From positions 1 to 64,000 of the forward strand of contig DATJMX010000023.1 in assembly GCA_035508495.1 (NCBI GenBank): a stretch of DNA of 64,000 nucleotides, written 5' to 3'. Shown one piece after another: positions 55,312 through 63,998 of the stretch. Origin of the DNA: Candidatus Binataceae bacterium. Its GTDB lineage: Bacteria > Desulfobacterota > Binatia > Binatales > Binataceae. A program made the position numbers and the translations under genes. The number at the start of each line of letters is the position of its first letter. The stretch's first letter is position 1. Under the pieces are notes generated by a model. It made no database searches and was not told where the DNA came from. It saw only the letters and a program-made list of their open reading frames with translations.

Positions 55312-55691
55312 TCCTCGTCTTCGACAGGGACTTCCCGCTCGCCGGCAACCCGCCTTGTCGACGTGTGCGACTTCACGTCGCCCCGAAGTTCGCGCAGATG
55401 ATCCTCGAGACGGCGCCGCGCGGCATCGAACGCTTCCCTGATCGCGACCGGGAGATCTTGGGCCTGCTGCTTATTGATCGATATTTCAGCCTGAGGCGTG
55501 CGGAGGTCGATGCTGACTTTGAACGGGCCGCCGTGGCGATGATGATGCACGGCCGGCGCTTCGAGCACCACGTGGCAGCCTGTAAGTCGACCGAAGTACT
55601 GTTCCAGGGCCTTGGCATGTTGCTCGATCGTTGTCCGAATAGCGGCGGTCAACTCGAAGTTGCGCGAAGTTATTTGCAAAGCTCGTTGCAT
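55308..55691 (-). CDS. Ribosome hibernation promoting factor (HPF/RaiA family, short form)
   Basis: A 127-residue HPF-like protein: QITSRNFELTAAIRTTIEQHAKALEQYF at the N-terminus (first strand and helix), HHHRHGGPFKVSIDL, and a C-terminal helix AIREAFDAARRRLEDHLRE. It lacks the long dimerisation domain, so it is the short type. It would inactivate ribosomes in stationary phase or stress. ATG at 55691 fits the family; an 18-codon upstream extension does not. It lies between Hsp20 and cytochrome c genes. Confidence 0.87.
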   Translation of the reverse strand: MQRALQITSRNFELTAAIRTTIEQHAKALEQYFGRLTGCHVVLEAPAVHHHRHGGPFKVSIDLRTPQAEISINKQQAQDLPVAIREAFDAARRRLEDHLRELRGDVKSHTSTRRVAGEREVPVEDEE

Positions 55692-55758
55692 AGTTTGATC
55701 CTGGTCCCGGCGGGCGATGCTTCGATGAAAGCATCCGCCCGCCACGCGAGTAGGTCGC

Positions 55759-56271
55759 TCAAGCGGCGCTTTTCTTCTCCGCGTTGACTTTGGGAGCTTC
55801 GACCTGGATCTTCACTTCCTTCGGAATCGCTTCCTTGGGCATCGGCGCCGTGAGCTCGAGCACGCCGTCGTGATAAGTGGCCTTCAAATCATCGGCTTTT
55901 ATCCCGTCGGGCAGCACGATCGAACGTTCGAAGGAACCGTAGCGGATCTCGCTGTGCAGGTAGTCGGCCTTCTTGGTCTCGCTCTTTTCCTCGCGCGAGC
56001 CTTTGATCGTGAGCATGTCGCCCACGACCTTGATGTCGACGTTCTTCGGATCAACTCCCGGCAGGTCTGTGCGGACGATTAGCTTGCCGTCCTCGACTCG
56101 GGATTCGATCGCGGGGCGCATCGTACTGCTTTGCCACTCGGGCAGCAGGTCGCGGCCCGGGAAGCGGCCGAACCAATCGCGGTCGAGGCCAAAGCGCTGC
56201 AGCAAGTCGTCAAACTCGTTGCGAAATCGATCCAGCTCCCTTGATGGTTTCCATTTTTCAATCAATCCCAT
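55759..56271 (-). CDS. Small heat-shock protein, Hsp20/alpha-crystallin family
   Basis: A 170-residue sHsp. The alpha-crystallin domain spans about 52-150: PAIESRVEDGKLIVRTDLPG, VVGDMLTIKGSREEKSE, SEIRYGSFERSIVLPDGIKA and the GVLELTAPMPK strand. A short C-terminal extension contains KIQVEAPK. ATG with GGAGGT upstream. It is an ATP-independent holdase. No upstream CIRCE element was seen. Confidence 0.95.
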   Translation of the reverse strand: MGLIEKWKPSRELDRFRNEFDDLLQRFGLDRDWFGRFPGRDLLPEWQSSTMRPAIESRVEDGKLIVRTDLPGVDPKNVDIKVVGDMLTIKGSREEKSETKKADYLHSEIRYGSFERSIVLPDGIKADDLKATYHDGVLELTAPMPKEAIPKEVKIQVEAPKVNAEKKSAA

Positions 56272-56512
56272 TGTTACTTACCTCCTGTTGCCGTTTATCT
56301 ATCCGCCCGTATTGGTGATGGTGTTCAGTTCCCGGAGCCCCACATCGGCGCCGTTTAGGCCTCGTTCTCCTCGGCTGCAGCGAGCCATAGGTCCTTGAGA
56401 TCGGATGGCGCGCCGCTCGAACGGACCTTACTTGCTGAACCTGATATCGAGCCCACGCCAGCAGCAGCGGAATGGAACCTGCAAAAATCCAAACTGTGGA
56501 GAGCATGTTCAT
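56258..56512 (-). CDS. Possible small membrane protein, uncertain
   Basis: An 84-residue frame whose first 25 residues (MNMLSTVWIFAGSIPLLLAW) look like a membrane anchor, with AAGGA about 11 nt upstream. The rest is basic and of low quality. Its end overlaps the Hsp20 start by 14 bp. It may be a real small gene, but it could equally be chance. Confidence 0.3.
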   Translation of the reverse strand: MNMLSTVWIFAGSIPLLLAWARYQVQQVRSVRAARHPISRTYGSLQPRRTRPKRRRCGAPGTEHHHQYGRIDKRQQEVSNNGID

Positions 56513-56553
56513 CGAGTCTTTGTCCTTATGGATTCGGTTGCCTGGCCTGTGCC

Positions 56554-56943
56554 TTAAGCGGCCAATTTTTGAGCTCCCGCAATTGGGAGAATCCGGTAAG
56601 GTTTCGACGAGAGTTTACGAGCATCGAGAGCCTTGAGACCTTTCAGCAGCCGACGAGAATCGATTCCCAGCAGGTCACATACGTTCTGGAAATCGAACAG
56701 AGCACGTGCTTCAGCCTGAGCAGGCTCAAACCAATCGCGCACGTCTTCGAACTTTCTGCGCTCTGCCGCGTTCGAACAACTGCGATTCGCGAGATAGGTT
56801 CTGATCGCGTCCTCGAGAATGGCCCACAGCAGCCGATATTCACCTTCGGCAATCGGTGAGAGGCGCCTGACCAAATCGTTATATTGGCTGGGAAGGATCC
56901 CGTCGGTGAGGTCTTCGGTCGCTAGTTCGATTCGGTTCTTCAT
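56554..56943 (-). CDS. Conserved-type helical protein, function unknown
   Basis: A 129-residue helical protein: LTDGILPSQYNDLVRRLSPI, then LLWAILEDAIRTYLANRSCS, then RRKFEDVRDWFEPAQ and FDFQNVCDLLGIDSRRLLKG. The pattern (WxxxLEDAIRxY, DVRDWF, NVCDLLGID) resembles an uncharacterised family common in deltaproteobacterial and related genomes, some with an HTH-like end. ATG with AGGGGC upstream. It lies beside the stress block, but its role is not known. Confidence 0.7.
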   Translation of the reverse strand: MKNRIELATEDLTDGILPSQYNDLVRRLSPIAEGEYRLLWAILEDAIRTYLANRSCSNAAERRKFEDVRDWFEPAQAEARALFDFQNVCDLLGIDSRRLLKGLKALDARKLSSKPYRILPIAGAQKLAA

Positions 56944-57230
56944 CTGCGTGCCCCTTTTGATTCGACTGCCTCAGGTTTCGCTTCGTTGGCTTTGTATGCT
57001 TGTTTCGTTCAGTCGCAGAGCACCTTTGAGCACGGCGCGTGCCATCGAAATTTGCTCGGAATCGTGCCGATTTAATCGAGACCTGGGGCAGCGGCGCCCC
57101 ACGTGAGGCATCCGTTCCCGAGGAGAGTTGGGCAAATTTGATTCAAAAGCTCGGCGGAGAGATGGCTTTTCGGCGCGCGATGCTGATCAATGAGGAAGGG
57201 GCCATCGCAACGTTGAAAAATCCAGGGAGA

Positions 57231-58568
57231 ATGCCGCTGCGCTGCATCATCATGGGCGCTGGCGGGCGTGACTTTCACGACTTCCAGATGTTCTTTCGCG
57301 AACGGCCCGAGTTTCGCGTAGTCGCCTTCACAGCGACGCAGATTCCATTCATTGAGGACCGCGCCTTCCCGCGCGAGCTTGCAGGTCCCACCTATGATGC
57401 CGACATCCCTATTTTTCCTGAGGAGCGACTCGCGCAGCTAATACGTCGACTCGAAGTCGATCTCGTGTTTCTCGCCTATAGCGATCTCGCTCATGAGGAA
57501 GTGATGCACAAGGCAAGTCTGGTCCAGGCCACTGGAGCCGGATTCGCCTTCCTGGGTCCCCGACTAACGCAGCTCCGCAGTCACCGGCCGGTTATATCCG
57601 TTACCGCGGTGCGGACCGGCTCGGGAAAGAGTCCACTCGCGCAGGCTCTCGCGCGGTATCTGCGCGATAACGGGCGGCGCATCGCCGTGTTGAGACACCC
57701 GATGCCGTATGGCGATCTGGGCAAGGAGCGCTGTCTGCGATATGCGACCAAATCCGACCTCGATCTCTATGATTGCACGATAGAAGAGCGTGAGGAGTTC
57801 GAACCGTACATCGATGCGGGGATCGCGGTGTTCGCCGGCGTGGACTATGCGGCCATCCTATCCGAAGCTGAGCGAGAGGCCGATGTCGTCCTCTGGGATG
57901 GCGGCAACAATGACTATCCTTTCATACATCCCGACCTTTCCATCGTCGTGCTCGATGCGCTTCGGCCCGGACACGAGACGACCTTCTATCCCGGTGAAAC
58001 GAATCTGCGGGCTGCGGATGTTCTCGTGATCAACAAGGTGTCGAGCGCGACTCCCGAGGCGCTCGTGCAGATCAGACGCAATGTGGCTGAACTCAATCCG
58101 CGCGCAACCGTTATCGAGGCCGATCTCCAGGTGACTATGGACAACGCCGCGTCGATTTCTGGTCGTAGGGTCATAGTCGTTGAAGATGGTCCAACGCTCA
58201 CGCACGGGGGAATGTCGTTTGGCGCGGGGATGGTGGCGGCCCGCTCGGCCGGCGCGCAAATCATCGACCCGCGCCCTTTCGCGGTCGGGACAATTGCCGA
58301 GGCGTATCGACACTATCTGCACATCGGTGCCGTGTTACCTGCGCTCGGCTATTCGGACAGCCAAAGAGCGGAACTGGAAGAGACGCTGCGGCGCAGCAAC
58401 GCGGCAGCCATCGTCGATGGAAGCCCGGCGCGCCTCGATCGGATCGTGCACCTCGATATTCCAATCGTGCGAGTGCATTATCGTTTTCAACAGATTTCCG
58501 GTCCGTCGATTTTCAGTGTCGTGGACGAATCGCTCGCGCTCAGACAAGATTCGCGCTCGAACGGTTGA
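57231..58568 (+). CDS. Cyclic 2,3-diphosphoglycerate synthetase-like GTPase/ATPase
   Basis: A 445-residue protein of the cPGS-like (COG2403) family, similar in length to the archaeal cyclic-2,3-diphosphoglycerate synthetase. Seen: N-terminal RCIIMGAGGRDFHDFQMFFR (Rossmann-like), a Walker A AVRTGSGKSPLAQ (126-138), WDGGNNDYPFIHPDL and the VINKVSSATPEALVQI nucleotide segment. cPGS makes cyclic diphosphoglycerate, a thermo- and osmoprotectant of some archaea; the bacterial homologues are uncharacterised. Upstream starts to 57039 are possible. Next to the Hsp20/HPF block. Confidence 0.85.
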   Translation: MPLRCIIMGAGGRDFHDFQMFFRERPEFRVVAFTATQIPFIEDRAFPRELAGPTYDADIPIFPEERLAQLIRRLEVDLVFLAYSDLAHEEVMHKASLVQATGAGFAFLGPRLTQLRSHRPVISVTAVRTGSGKSPLAQALARYLRDNGRRIAVLRHPMPYGDLGKERCLRYATKSDLDLYDCTIEEREEFEPYIDAGIAVFAGVDYAAILSEAEREADVVLWDGGNNDYPFIHPDLSIVVLDALRPGHETTFYPGETNLRAADVLVINKVSSATPEALVQIRRNVAELNPRATVIEADLQVTMDNAASISGRRVIVVEDGPTLTHGGMSFGAGMVAARSAGAQIIDPRPFAVGTIAEAYRHYLHIGAVLPALGYSDSQRAELEETLRRSNAAAIVDGSPARLDRIVHLDIPIVRVHYRFQQISGPSIFSVVDESLALRQDSRSNG

Positions 58569-58636
58569 CCGGCTCCATGTAGCTCAGGTGTGGTAGCCGG
58601 ATTGTGTGCTCATCCAACAATCCATAGCGATTTCGC

Positions 58637-58649
58637 GGCAAATTTTGCC
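58637..58649. promoter_or_regulatory. Short palindrome, possible operator
   Basis: GGCAAATTTTGCC is a perfect 6-1-6 palindrome in the 171-bp gap before the exported protein gene, followed closely by GGCGCAAAATTACTTGCG, which repeats part of it. It could be a regulator site or a chance feature. Confidence 0.3.
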
Positions 58650-58739
58650 TCGGCGCAAAATTACTTGCGAGGCCTCCGCCTAGATCATCGACATGCGGCG
58701 TACTGTCAGCTTATCCTATTTTTGTCGCGCAGACTTTGA

Positions 58740-59687
58740 ATGAATATGCGTACTGTCAACTCACTGATGCTCGCATTTGCGATGCTACTTCTGCCCGGCA
58801 TCGCCATTTGCGGCTCAGTTCCAAATCCTTGCGGCGCCGATCTACTTGGGAAGATTCCGTCGCGCCAGCCGTCGGCATTGACCGGCAGCGAGTTCGCGCG
58901 TCGTGTCGAGGGCCTCAGCGGCTCGGATCGCGAGGCGCAGATCCAATCAGAACTGCTTGACGGCGACCTGCCGCAGTTTCTGAGACGAGTTGCTCCGATC
59001 ACGATGAGCGGCGACCTGCCTGACGGTCGCGATGTGAAGGTAACCCTGTGCGTTCTGACCGATTACATGGCGATCGGTTCGGATCGCGACTTCCTTTTCA
59101 TCCCGATGAGGCTTTCGACCGCACTCAAGGTGGCAGGTAGTTTTGGTTTTACGTTGCCCACCAAGAAAATAGTTGATTCGATTTACGATCAGGCCGCGGT
59201 GCGCCTCGCGCCGCAGCCATTACCAGCCAGCGATGAGATGCGCTCGACTGACTACTACTGCCATCATAACGACATGATCGCCGAGCAGCGCACCGAGCTT
59301 GGCCTCGAGCCCGGCGTGCTGACGGCGGGCCATAAAAAAGACCTCGTGATCACCAATCGCTTGTGGCGCTTTCCCGATCGCGTGGCAATCTACGGATGGC
59401 ACCGCGCGATCGATTGTCCGATTCAGCCGCTGAGCACCGTCCACGGTGCGCGCTATGCGGACTATAGTCACGGCGTGAGGCTGGTCAGCACGACGATCTG
59501 GGTAAATGGCAAGTCGATGTCGATCTTCGAGGCACTGGCTGATTCGCAGCTCGCAGGCGTGCTTAGCGGCGAGGGCCCGCTCTTCCGCGTAACCGATCTC
59601 ATTAACAAACTCACCACACTGAGACTCGACCTTCTCCCGACGTATACTGATCCGAGCTCGTCCAGCGCCATGCTATCGCCCATGTAG
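58740..59687 (+). CDS. Exported protein, function unknown
   Basis: A 315-residue protein with a signal peptide (residues 1-25; hydrophobic MLAFAMLLLPGIAICG). The mature part has recognisable order (PNPCGADLLGKIPSRQ, FLFIPMRLSTALKVAG, HHNDMIAEQRTELGL, AIYGWHRAIDCPIQPL, YADYSHGVRLVS) but no family was recognised. The HG and DYSHG region could be an active site. It faces the SUMF1-domain gene; their stops are 11 bp apart. A shared role with the HAD-UbiA operon is possible but not shown. Confidence 0.75.
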   Translation: MNMRTVNSLMLAFAMLLLPGIAICGSVPNPCGADLLGKIPSRQPSALTGSEFARRVEGLSGSDREAQIQSELLDGDLPQFLRRVAPITMSGDLPDGRDVKVTLCVLTDYMAIGSDRDFLFIPMRLSTALKVAGSFGFTLPTKKIVDSIYDQAAVRLAPQPLPASDEMRSTDYYCHHNDMIAEQRTELGLEPGVLTAGHKKDLVITNRLWRFPDRVAIYGWHRAIDCPIQPLSTVHGARYADYSHGVRLVSTTIWVNGKSMSIFEALADSQLAGVLSGEGPLFRVTDLINKLTTLRLDLLPTYTDPSSSSAMLSPM

Positions 59688-59698
59688 CGGGCATCGCG

Positions 59699-60760
59699 CT
59701 AGGGAGACTTAGCGTCCTTCTCGCTGGTTGCAGGCGCTGAAGCCGAGCCGGCTTTCTCCAGAGTTTTGCAGCATCGAAAACTCAGGTGATAGTTCTCATG
59801 ACTGTGCGGGTCCATTACTCGGGATCCATGCCAGAATGGCGCACGCCATCGGCACCAGTCCTCGTGGGCACGGTAGGTATCGAAGATAAACCAACTCCCT
59901 TTCATCTCCGTATAACCGAGCGTCTTGCTCCCAAGGCTCGCCATCTGGGACGGATTAAGCGGCAGATTCATATGCTCGGCCGCATTGCCGTTCAGATCGT
60001 AAACGTCCAGCGAACTGTGGCAGGCGGGAAAATCGCCGGCCGGATAAGTGTTCGATCCGCATCCTGTCCATGAGCCGCCGTTGCATCCGGAAGTCTTATG
60101 GCTGCCCGTCGCGCAAATCCCGGTCTGATAAGTAGGACCGTAGCTCCAGGATTTATCCGCGGCGTACTCGCGATTGTGCGCCGCTCGCATTCGGGCGACT
60201 GCAGCGTTCGGACTGACTCCTTCGGCCAGATCGAAGCGATAGTCAGGCTTCTCGAGACTTCCTGCACACGCTCCTTCCCATTCATGAGCATCACATATGC
60301 GCTTGCCCTCGGCTTCGCATAGCTCAACTGCCTCACGTGCGCGAACCCATACGACAGGATATGCGCATGGTATATCGGGATATTCGAACTGGTCGATACA
60401 TACTTTGGCCTGATCCGCTTTCTCGGTCTCGCGATTATAGAGCGGCGCCATATACTTCGCTCCGCAGATGCGTTCGAACTCAGGATTTACGTATTTCACA
60501 GATTGTGCATCGAGCTTCGCCTGGCACTGTTCGGGCGTGACGGGATGCTCGGTGACGGCAGGATTTCCTTGCCCGATGTAACCCGAATCCGCGAAGATTT
60601 CTTTGATGGTTTCCATCTGATAATCGCTGAGTCCCCGCGCCGTCTGCATCTGTCGAAACAACTGCTCATTCTGGACTTCCAAAGCGCTGTTACCAGCAGC
60701 CGCAACTGATGCGACGAAGATTAGCGAAAATATTATCGGCGATACGATTGATTTGCTCAT
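59699..60760 (-). CDS. Exported FGE/SUMF1-domain protein
   Basis: A 353-residue protein with a signal peptide (residues 1-22) and a formylglycine-generating-enzyme-like domain: KVCIDQFEYPDIPCAYPVVW, VELCEAEGKRICDAHEWEGA, DVYDLNGNAAEHMNLP and the C-terminal SFRCCKTLE. The domain fold is clear, but the conserved Cys pair of true FGE enzymes could not be confirmed, so it may bind rather than oxidise. A Lys/Ser-rich tail follows. Its ATG overlaps the stop of the upstream lipoprotein gene, so it is third in a coupled operon. Confidence 0.85.
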   Translation of the reverse strand: MSKSIVSPIIFSLIFVASVAAAGNSALEVQNEQLFRQMQTARGLSDYQMETIKEIFADSGYIGQGNPAVTEHPVTPEQCQAKLDAQSVKYVNPEFERICGAKYMAPLYNRETEKADQAKVCIDQFEYPDIPCAYPVVWVRAREAVELCEAEGKRICDAHEWEGACAGSLEKPDYRFDLAEGVSPNAAVARMRAAHNREYAADKSWSYGPTYQTGICATGSHKTSGCNGGSWTGCGSNTYPAGDFPACHSSLDVYDLNGNAAEHMNLPLNPSQMASLGSKTLGYTEMKGSWFIFDTYRAHEDWCRWRAPFWHGSRVMDPHSHENYHLSFRCCKTLEKAGSASAPATSEKDAKSP

Positions 60761-62538
60761 CGCGTAGATGCCCGTCGCACTAGATAGAAAAAATCCCGGT
60801 TATCCGGATACTCAAGAAATCTCAGTAACGGTCCATTGTCGGTCTGTTTCTCGCTCTGCGCCATGCCTTTGACGAGATACTCAACGCGCAACTGAGGTCC
60901 CTGGTGCAGATACAACGCGAGATAGGTCAACTCCAGAGCATTCATGTCGAGATGCATCGCGTAACGGCAGCCATAGGCCTGAAACACGCGCGCCATCGCC
61001 GACGGTGTCGCAGTCGAAAAATAACCATAAATAAGAAAGCGCTTGGTGGGCGACTCCTCCAGGCACGCGCCGGCACGGAGCGAGCGTAAGTCCTCTTCCG
61101 CGGAGCCCGACCAGTTGCCGGGACCCCAACGCGCGATCAACGCACCCGGCACCGAAGTGCCAGTAGTCGAGCGCTCGATGATCGGCACTCCGTTTTGTCG
61201 CGCAAACTTGATTCTAGCCAGCAGCGCGTTATCGGCATCCGTCCAGCTCTTCATCTGAACCGTGCCGTCGTCGAGCACGTATAGTGTCGCGAGCCCCTGC
61301 TGAAGTTTGCTGAAAACGACGCCCTGCTCGATGAATCCGTAATGAGTGCCGTGATTAATCTGCGAGAAGGGCCCGTACTTGAAAGCGCCGTGCTCGCGTT
61401 TGAAGCCGCCCGCAAAGGTGGCGATCGTATGAACCGCGAGCGCAGGGCTGATCAATCCGTTGGTGACGAGCGGCGCCGCGGTGCTGATACCGTCCGGGCC
61501 CGGAAGATCGTCGCGCACGTCCCGCGGCGGACGCGGAGACCATCCGACATGAGGATGATCGGTACCGAGCGCGAACCCAAGATCGAAGTCGGCCAGATCA
61601 AATGCCACCAAGTAGTCCAGTGCGGCCGATTCGACTGAGTCGAGCCGGTTGACGACACCATGATAGCTATTGAGGATATCCACCGAGATCATCTGCGGCT
61701 CGATGAAGCTTACGTAGACGCCGGGAATGCCATTAGCGGGATACCATTGCCCGGGTTCCAGCGTGTTGAGTGGTTTCCCGACATCGATACCGAGATTTTC
61801 AGGCGCGAGATCGAGTTTGGATTTGTCTTGATTCAGTGATGCACGCAAAGGCCAACCCGGTTCCTCTGCGCCGGTGGCAGCTTGAGATGACGAAGCGGCT
61901 TGTGTACCGCTCTCCGCAAAGTGATCGCTGAAGAATTCCTTGCGCACCAGTCCGACGATCTCTTCGCCACCCCAAACGTGATTGCGTAGAAAATCGCTCG
62001 TCCACTCAAGGGCAGTGAAGTGCCCGCTTGCCCGATTACGCAGATAAAGATTGCCATCGCAAAGAGGCGCATAGGGCAGAGATGACTGTCGCGCCTCCTC
62101 CAATGCACCTTCCGACCAAAGATCGCAATTGGTGATGTGGTCTCCGGAGGAGATTTGAATGCCGTGCGGATCGCCGGCGCTGAGGTGAATAGTCTGGTCG
62201 TGAGGACGGGGATTTTCCAGATGATAAGTTAATTGGCCCTCGCTCGTTCCCCAATCGAGTGTGAGTAGGTACCAACTACTGATTTGAGGATTCAGGTTGA
62301 TGAGCGTGGCTGTGCCGTGGAGACCGCTGCTCCCCTCTGCGCCGATCGTTTCGCTGCGGCGAAACTGTTGCAGCTGGATGATCGTCTTGGGTTGTTCCGC
62401 CTCGTATTCAGCGGTCTGGCGAGCCTGATCGGCATCTTCAGCGCCGCGTGCATCCAGCGTACAGGCGATAAGCGCCATTGTCAGAAGCGTTCCCGCCACT
62501 GCGATGGACAATCGGCGGCGGCGGGACGCCCAGCTCAT
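60757..62538 (-). CDS. Envelope lipoprotein with phosphodiester-glycosidase-like region
   Basis: A 593-residue protein with a lipobox LIAC (Cys26) after a basic hydrophobic leader. The C-terminal third fits the NAGPA-type phosphodiester glycosidase pattern: VHTIATFAGGFKREHGAFKY, VLDDGTVQMKSW, and SAMARVFQAYGCRYAMHLDM near 545-565, where family members have a conserved GCxxAxNLDGG segment. The N-terminal part is unassigned. Start at 62538 overlaps the prenyltransferase stop (ATGA) and its own stop overlaps the SUMF1 gene start. It may cleave or modify a lipid-linked sugar phosphate outside the membrane; this is inference. Confidence 0.75.
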   Translation of the reverse strand: MSWASRRRRLSIAVAGTLLTMALIACTLDARGAEDADQARQTAEYEAEQPKTIIQLQQFRRSETIGAEGSSGLHGTATLINLNPQISSWYLLTLDWGTSEGQLTYHLENPRPHDQTIHLSAGDPHGIQISSGDHITNCDLWSEGALEEARQSSLPYAPLCDGNLYLRNRASGHFTALEWTSDFLRNHVWGGEEIVGLVRKEFFSDHFAESGTQAASSSQAATGAEEPGWPLRASLNQDKSKLDLAPENLGIDVGKPLNTLEPGQWYPANGIPGVYVSFIEPQMISVDILNSYHGVVNRLDSVESAALDYLVAFDLADFDLGFALGTDHPHVGWSPRPPRDVRDDLPGPDGISTAAPLVTNGLISPALAVHTIATFAGGFKREHGAFKYGPFSQINHGTHYGFIEQGVVFSKLQQGLATLYVLDDGTVQMKSWTDADNALLARIKFARQNGVPIIERSTTGTSVPGALIARWGPGNWSGSAEEDLRSLRAGACLEESPTKRFLIYGYFSTATPSAMARVFQAYGCRYAMHLDMNALELTYLALYLHQGPQLRVEYLVKGMAQSEKQTDNGPLLRFLEYPDNRDFFYLVRRASTR

Positions 62539-63998
62539 CCCGCGACCAGAACAGTTACCGCCATCAGTACACCTACGAGACGACTCGGCCGATCGCTTAT
62601 CGCGAAGCTGACCGGATCGCTCTTGATCTCGCCGCGCTGCGCCATCAGCCACATCCTCGTTATCCAGTAGGCCAACAGTGCGTAGGAAACCCAGATCAAC
62701 TCGTACCGGAGTTGTCGATTGCTATCCCCAGCGAGATAGACTCCGAACGCGACCAGTGCGATGTAACTGCTGAGGCATCCATATAGCGCTACTCGGCCAC
62801 TATCTTCGATTGCGTAGCCGCGTACGCTGCCATTGGGCCGGTCGTTCAGGCGATGGTTCGTCAGTTCTGCGTAACGTTTGAGCAAGGCAAGGCCCAGGAA
62901 TAACAGGAACACCGAACTCATTAGCCAGGGAGAAACCGCGATGCGCACCGCAACCGCGCCGGCCACTACCCGCAGGCTGTAGCCCGCCGCCAAAGTGGCG
63001 ACATCCCACAACGCCAGCGACCTCAGCTTCAGGCAATACGCGAGCATCAGAATGCAATAGGCAGCGACCGTGAGAAGAAAGAGCGCCGGCTGAAACAGGC
63101 TCAGCAGAATCGCGAGCAGTACCAGGGTTGGCGCGATAACCAGCGCATGCGTGATCGGAAGCCGGCCCGACGCGAGCATCCGATATTTCTTCTGCGCGTG
63201 CTGCCGGTCTTCATCGAGATCGACCAAATCGTTCAGCAAGTAGACGCTCGAGGCACAAAGACTCAATACGACAAAAGCGAGCACCGCATGCGCCAGCATC
63301 GTTAGATCGTACACCTGATGGGCAGCCAGGAGCGGCAGGAACACGAGTGCGTCCTTCAGCCAATGAGATGGACGCAGCGCCGACAGATAGGGCCACCAGC
63401 CGGGTGAATCGGGATGAAAGACCCGATCGAATCCGGAGTCGCTTTCCGAAATGGCGCGCGGGCCCGCCGCAGGATGAACGAGGATTGTTTCCTGCGCCGC
63501 CTTCCAGACGCTGCGATCGCTAGTGCTATTGCCGGCATAGGCGAAACCTTTGAGGCCGAACTCCTTGACCAGCCGATCCCTTTTTCTGTCACCCTTGAGA
63601 TTCGTAACGCCATCGCTTGCGAAGACGGCATCGAAGAGTCCCAACTCCTGTGCTACCTGGCGCGCCACCGCCTCGTCAGCGCCGGTGGCGAGGACGAGCT
63701 TTCTGCCTCGCTGCTTCTCCTCCTTGAGGTACGCGACGACCTCGCGGTGGTAAGGCAGCGTGCGAACGTCAGGAACCGCTTCGCTGGCCAGGTGATGCTT
63801 GAAACGAGCCGGATTGGCAATCCAAAAGGGCATGCGAAACAATTGCAGAGGATATTTCTTTGCGAAGATAAAGCACGATTCGACCATGACATCGGTCGAC
63901 ACGAGGGTACCGTCGAGATCCACCGCGAGCGGCAGACTCGACACGCGGGCAGGCGCGCGGCCCTGCGTCATTTCAAAAAGTTCAGATGAGTTCGCCAT
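62535..63998 (-). CDS. HAD-UbiA fusion prenyltransferase (DPPR-synthase-like)
   Basis: A 487-residue fusion. The N-terminal HAD phosphatase has AVDLDGTLVSTD (Asp27, Asp29), LATGADEAVA, and GNSTSD. The C-terminal UbiA domain (from ~205) has LRPSHWLKDALVFLPL and the metal motif NDLVDLDED (Asn256, Asp257, Asp260, Asp262, Asp264), with about eight membrane helices. UbiA-HAD fusions make polyprenyl-phosphate-linked phosphosugars such as decaprenyl-phosphoribose. First visible gene of the coupled operon; the true start may lie outside the window. Confidence 0.9.
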   Translation of the reverse strand: MANSSELFEMTQGRAPARVSSLPLAVDLDGTLVSTDVMVESCFIFAKKYPLQLFRMPFWIANPARFKHHLASEAVPDVRTLPYHREVVAYLKEEKQRGRKLVLATGADEAVARQVAQELGLFDAVFASDGVTNLKGDRKRDRLVKEFGLKGFAYAGNSTSDRSVWKAAQETILVHPAAGPRAISESDSGFDRVFHPDSPGWWPYLSALRPSHWLKDALVFLPLLAAHQVYDLTMLAHAVLAFVVLSLCASSVYLLNDLVDLDEDRQHAQKKYRMLASGRLPITHALVIAPTLVLLAILLSLFQPALFLLTVAAYCILMLAYCLKLRSLALWDVATLAAGYSLRVVAGAVAVRIAVSPWLMSSVFLLFLGLALLKRYAELTNHRLNDRPNGSVRGYAIEDSGRVALYGCLSSYIALVAFGVYLAGDSNRQLRYELIWVSYALLAYWITRMWLMAQRGEIKSDPVSFAISDRPSRLVGVLMAVTVLVAG

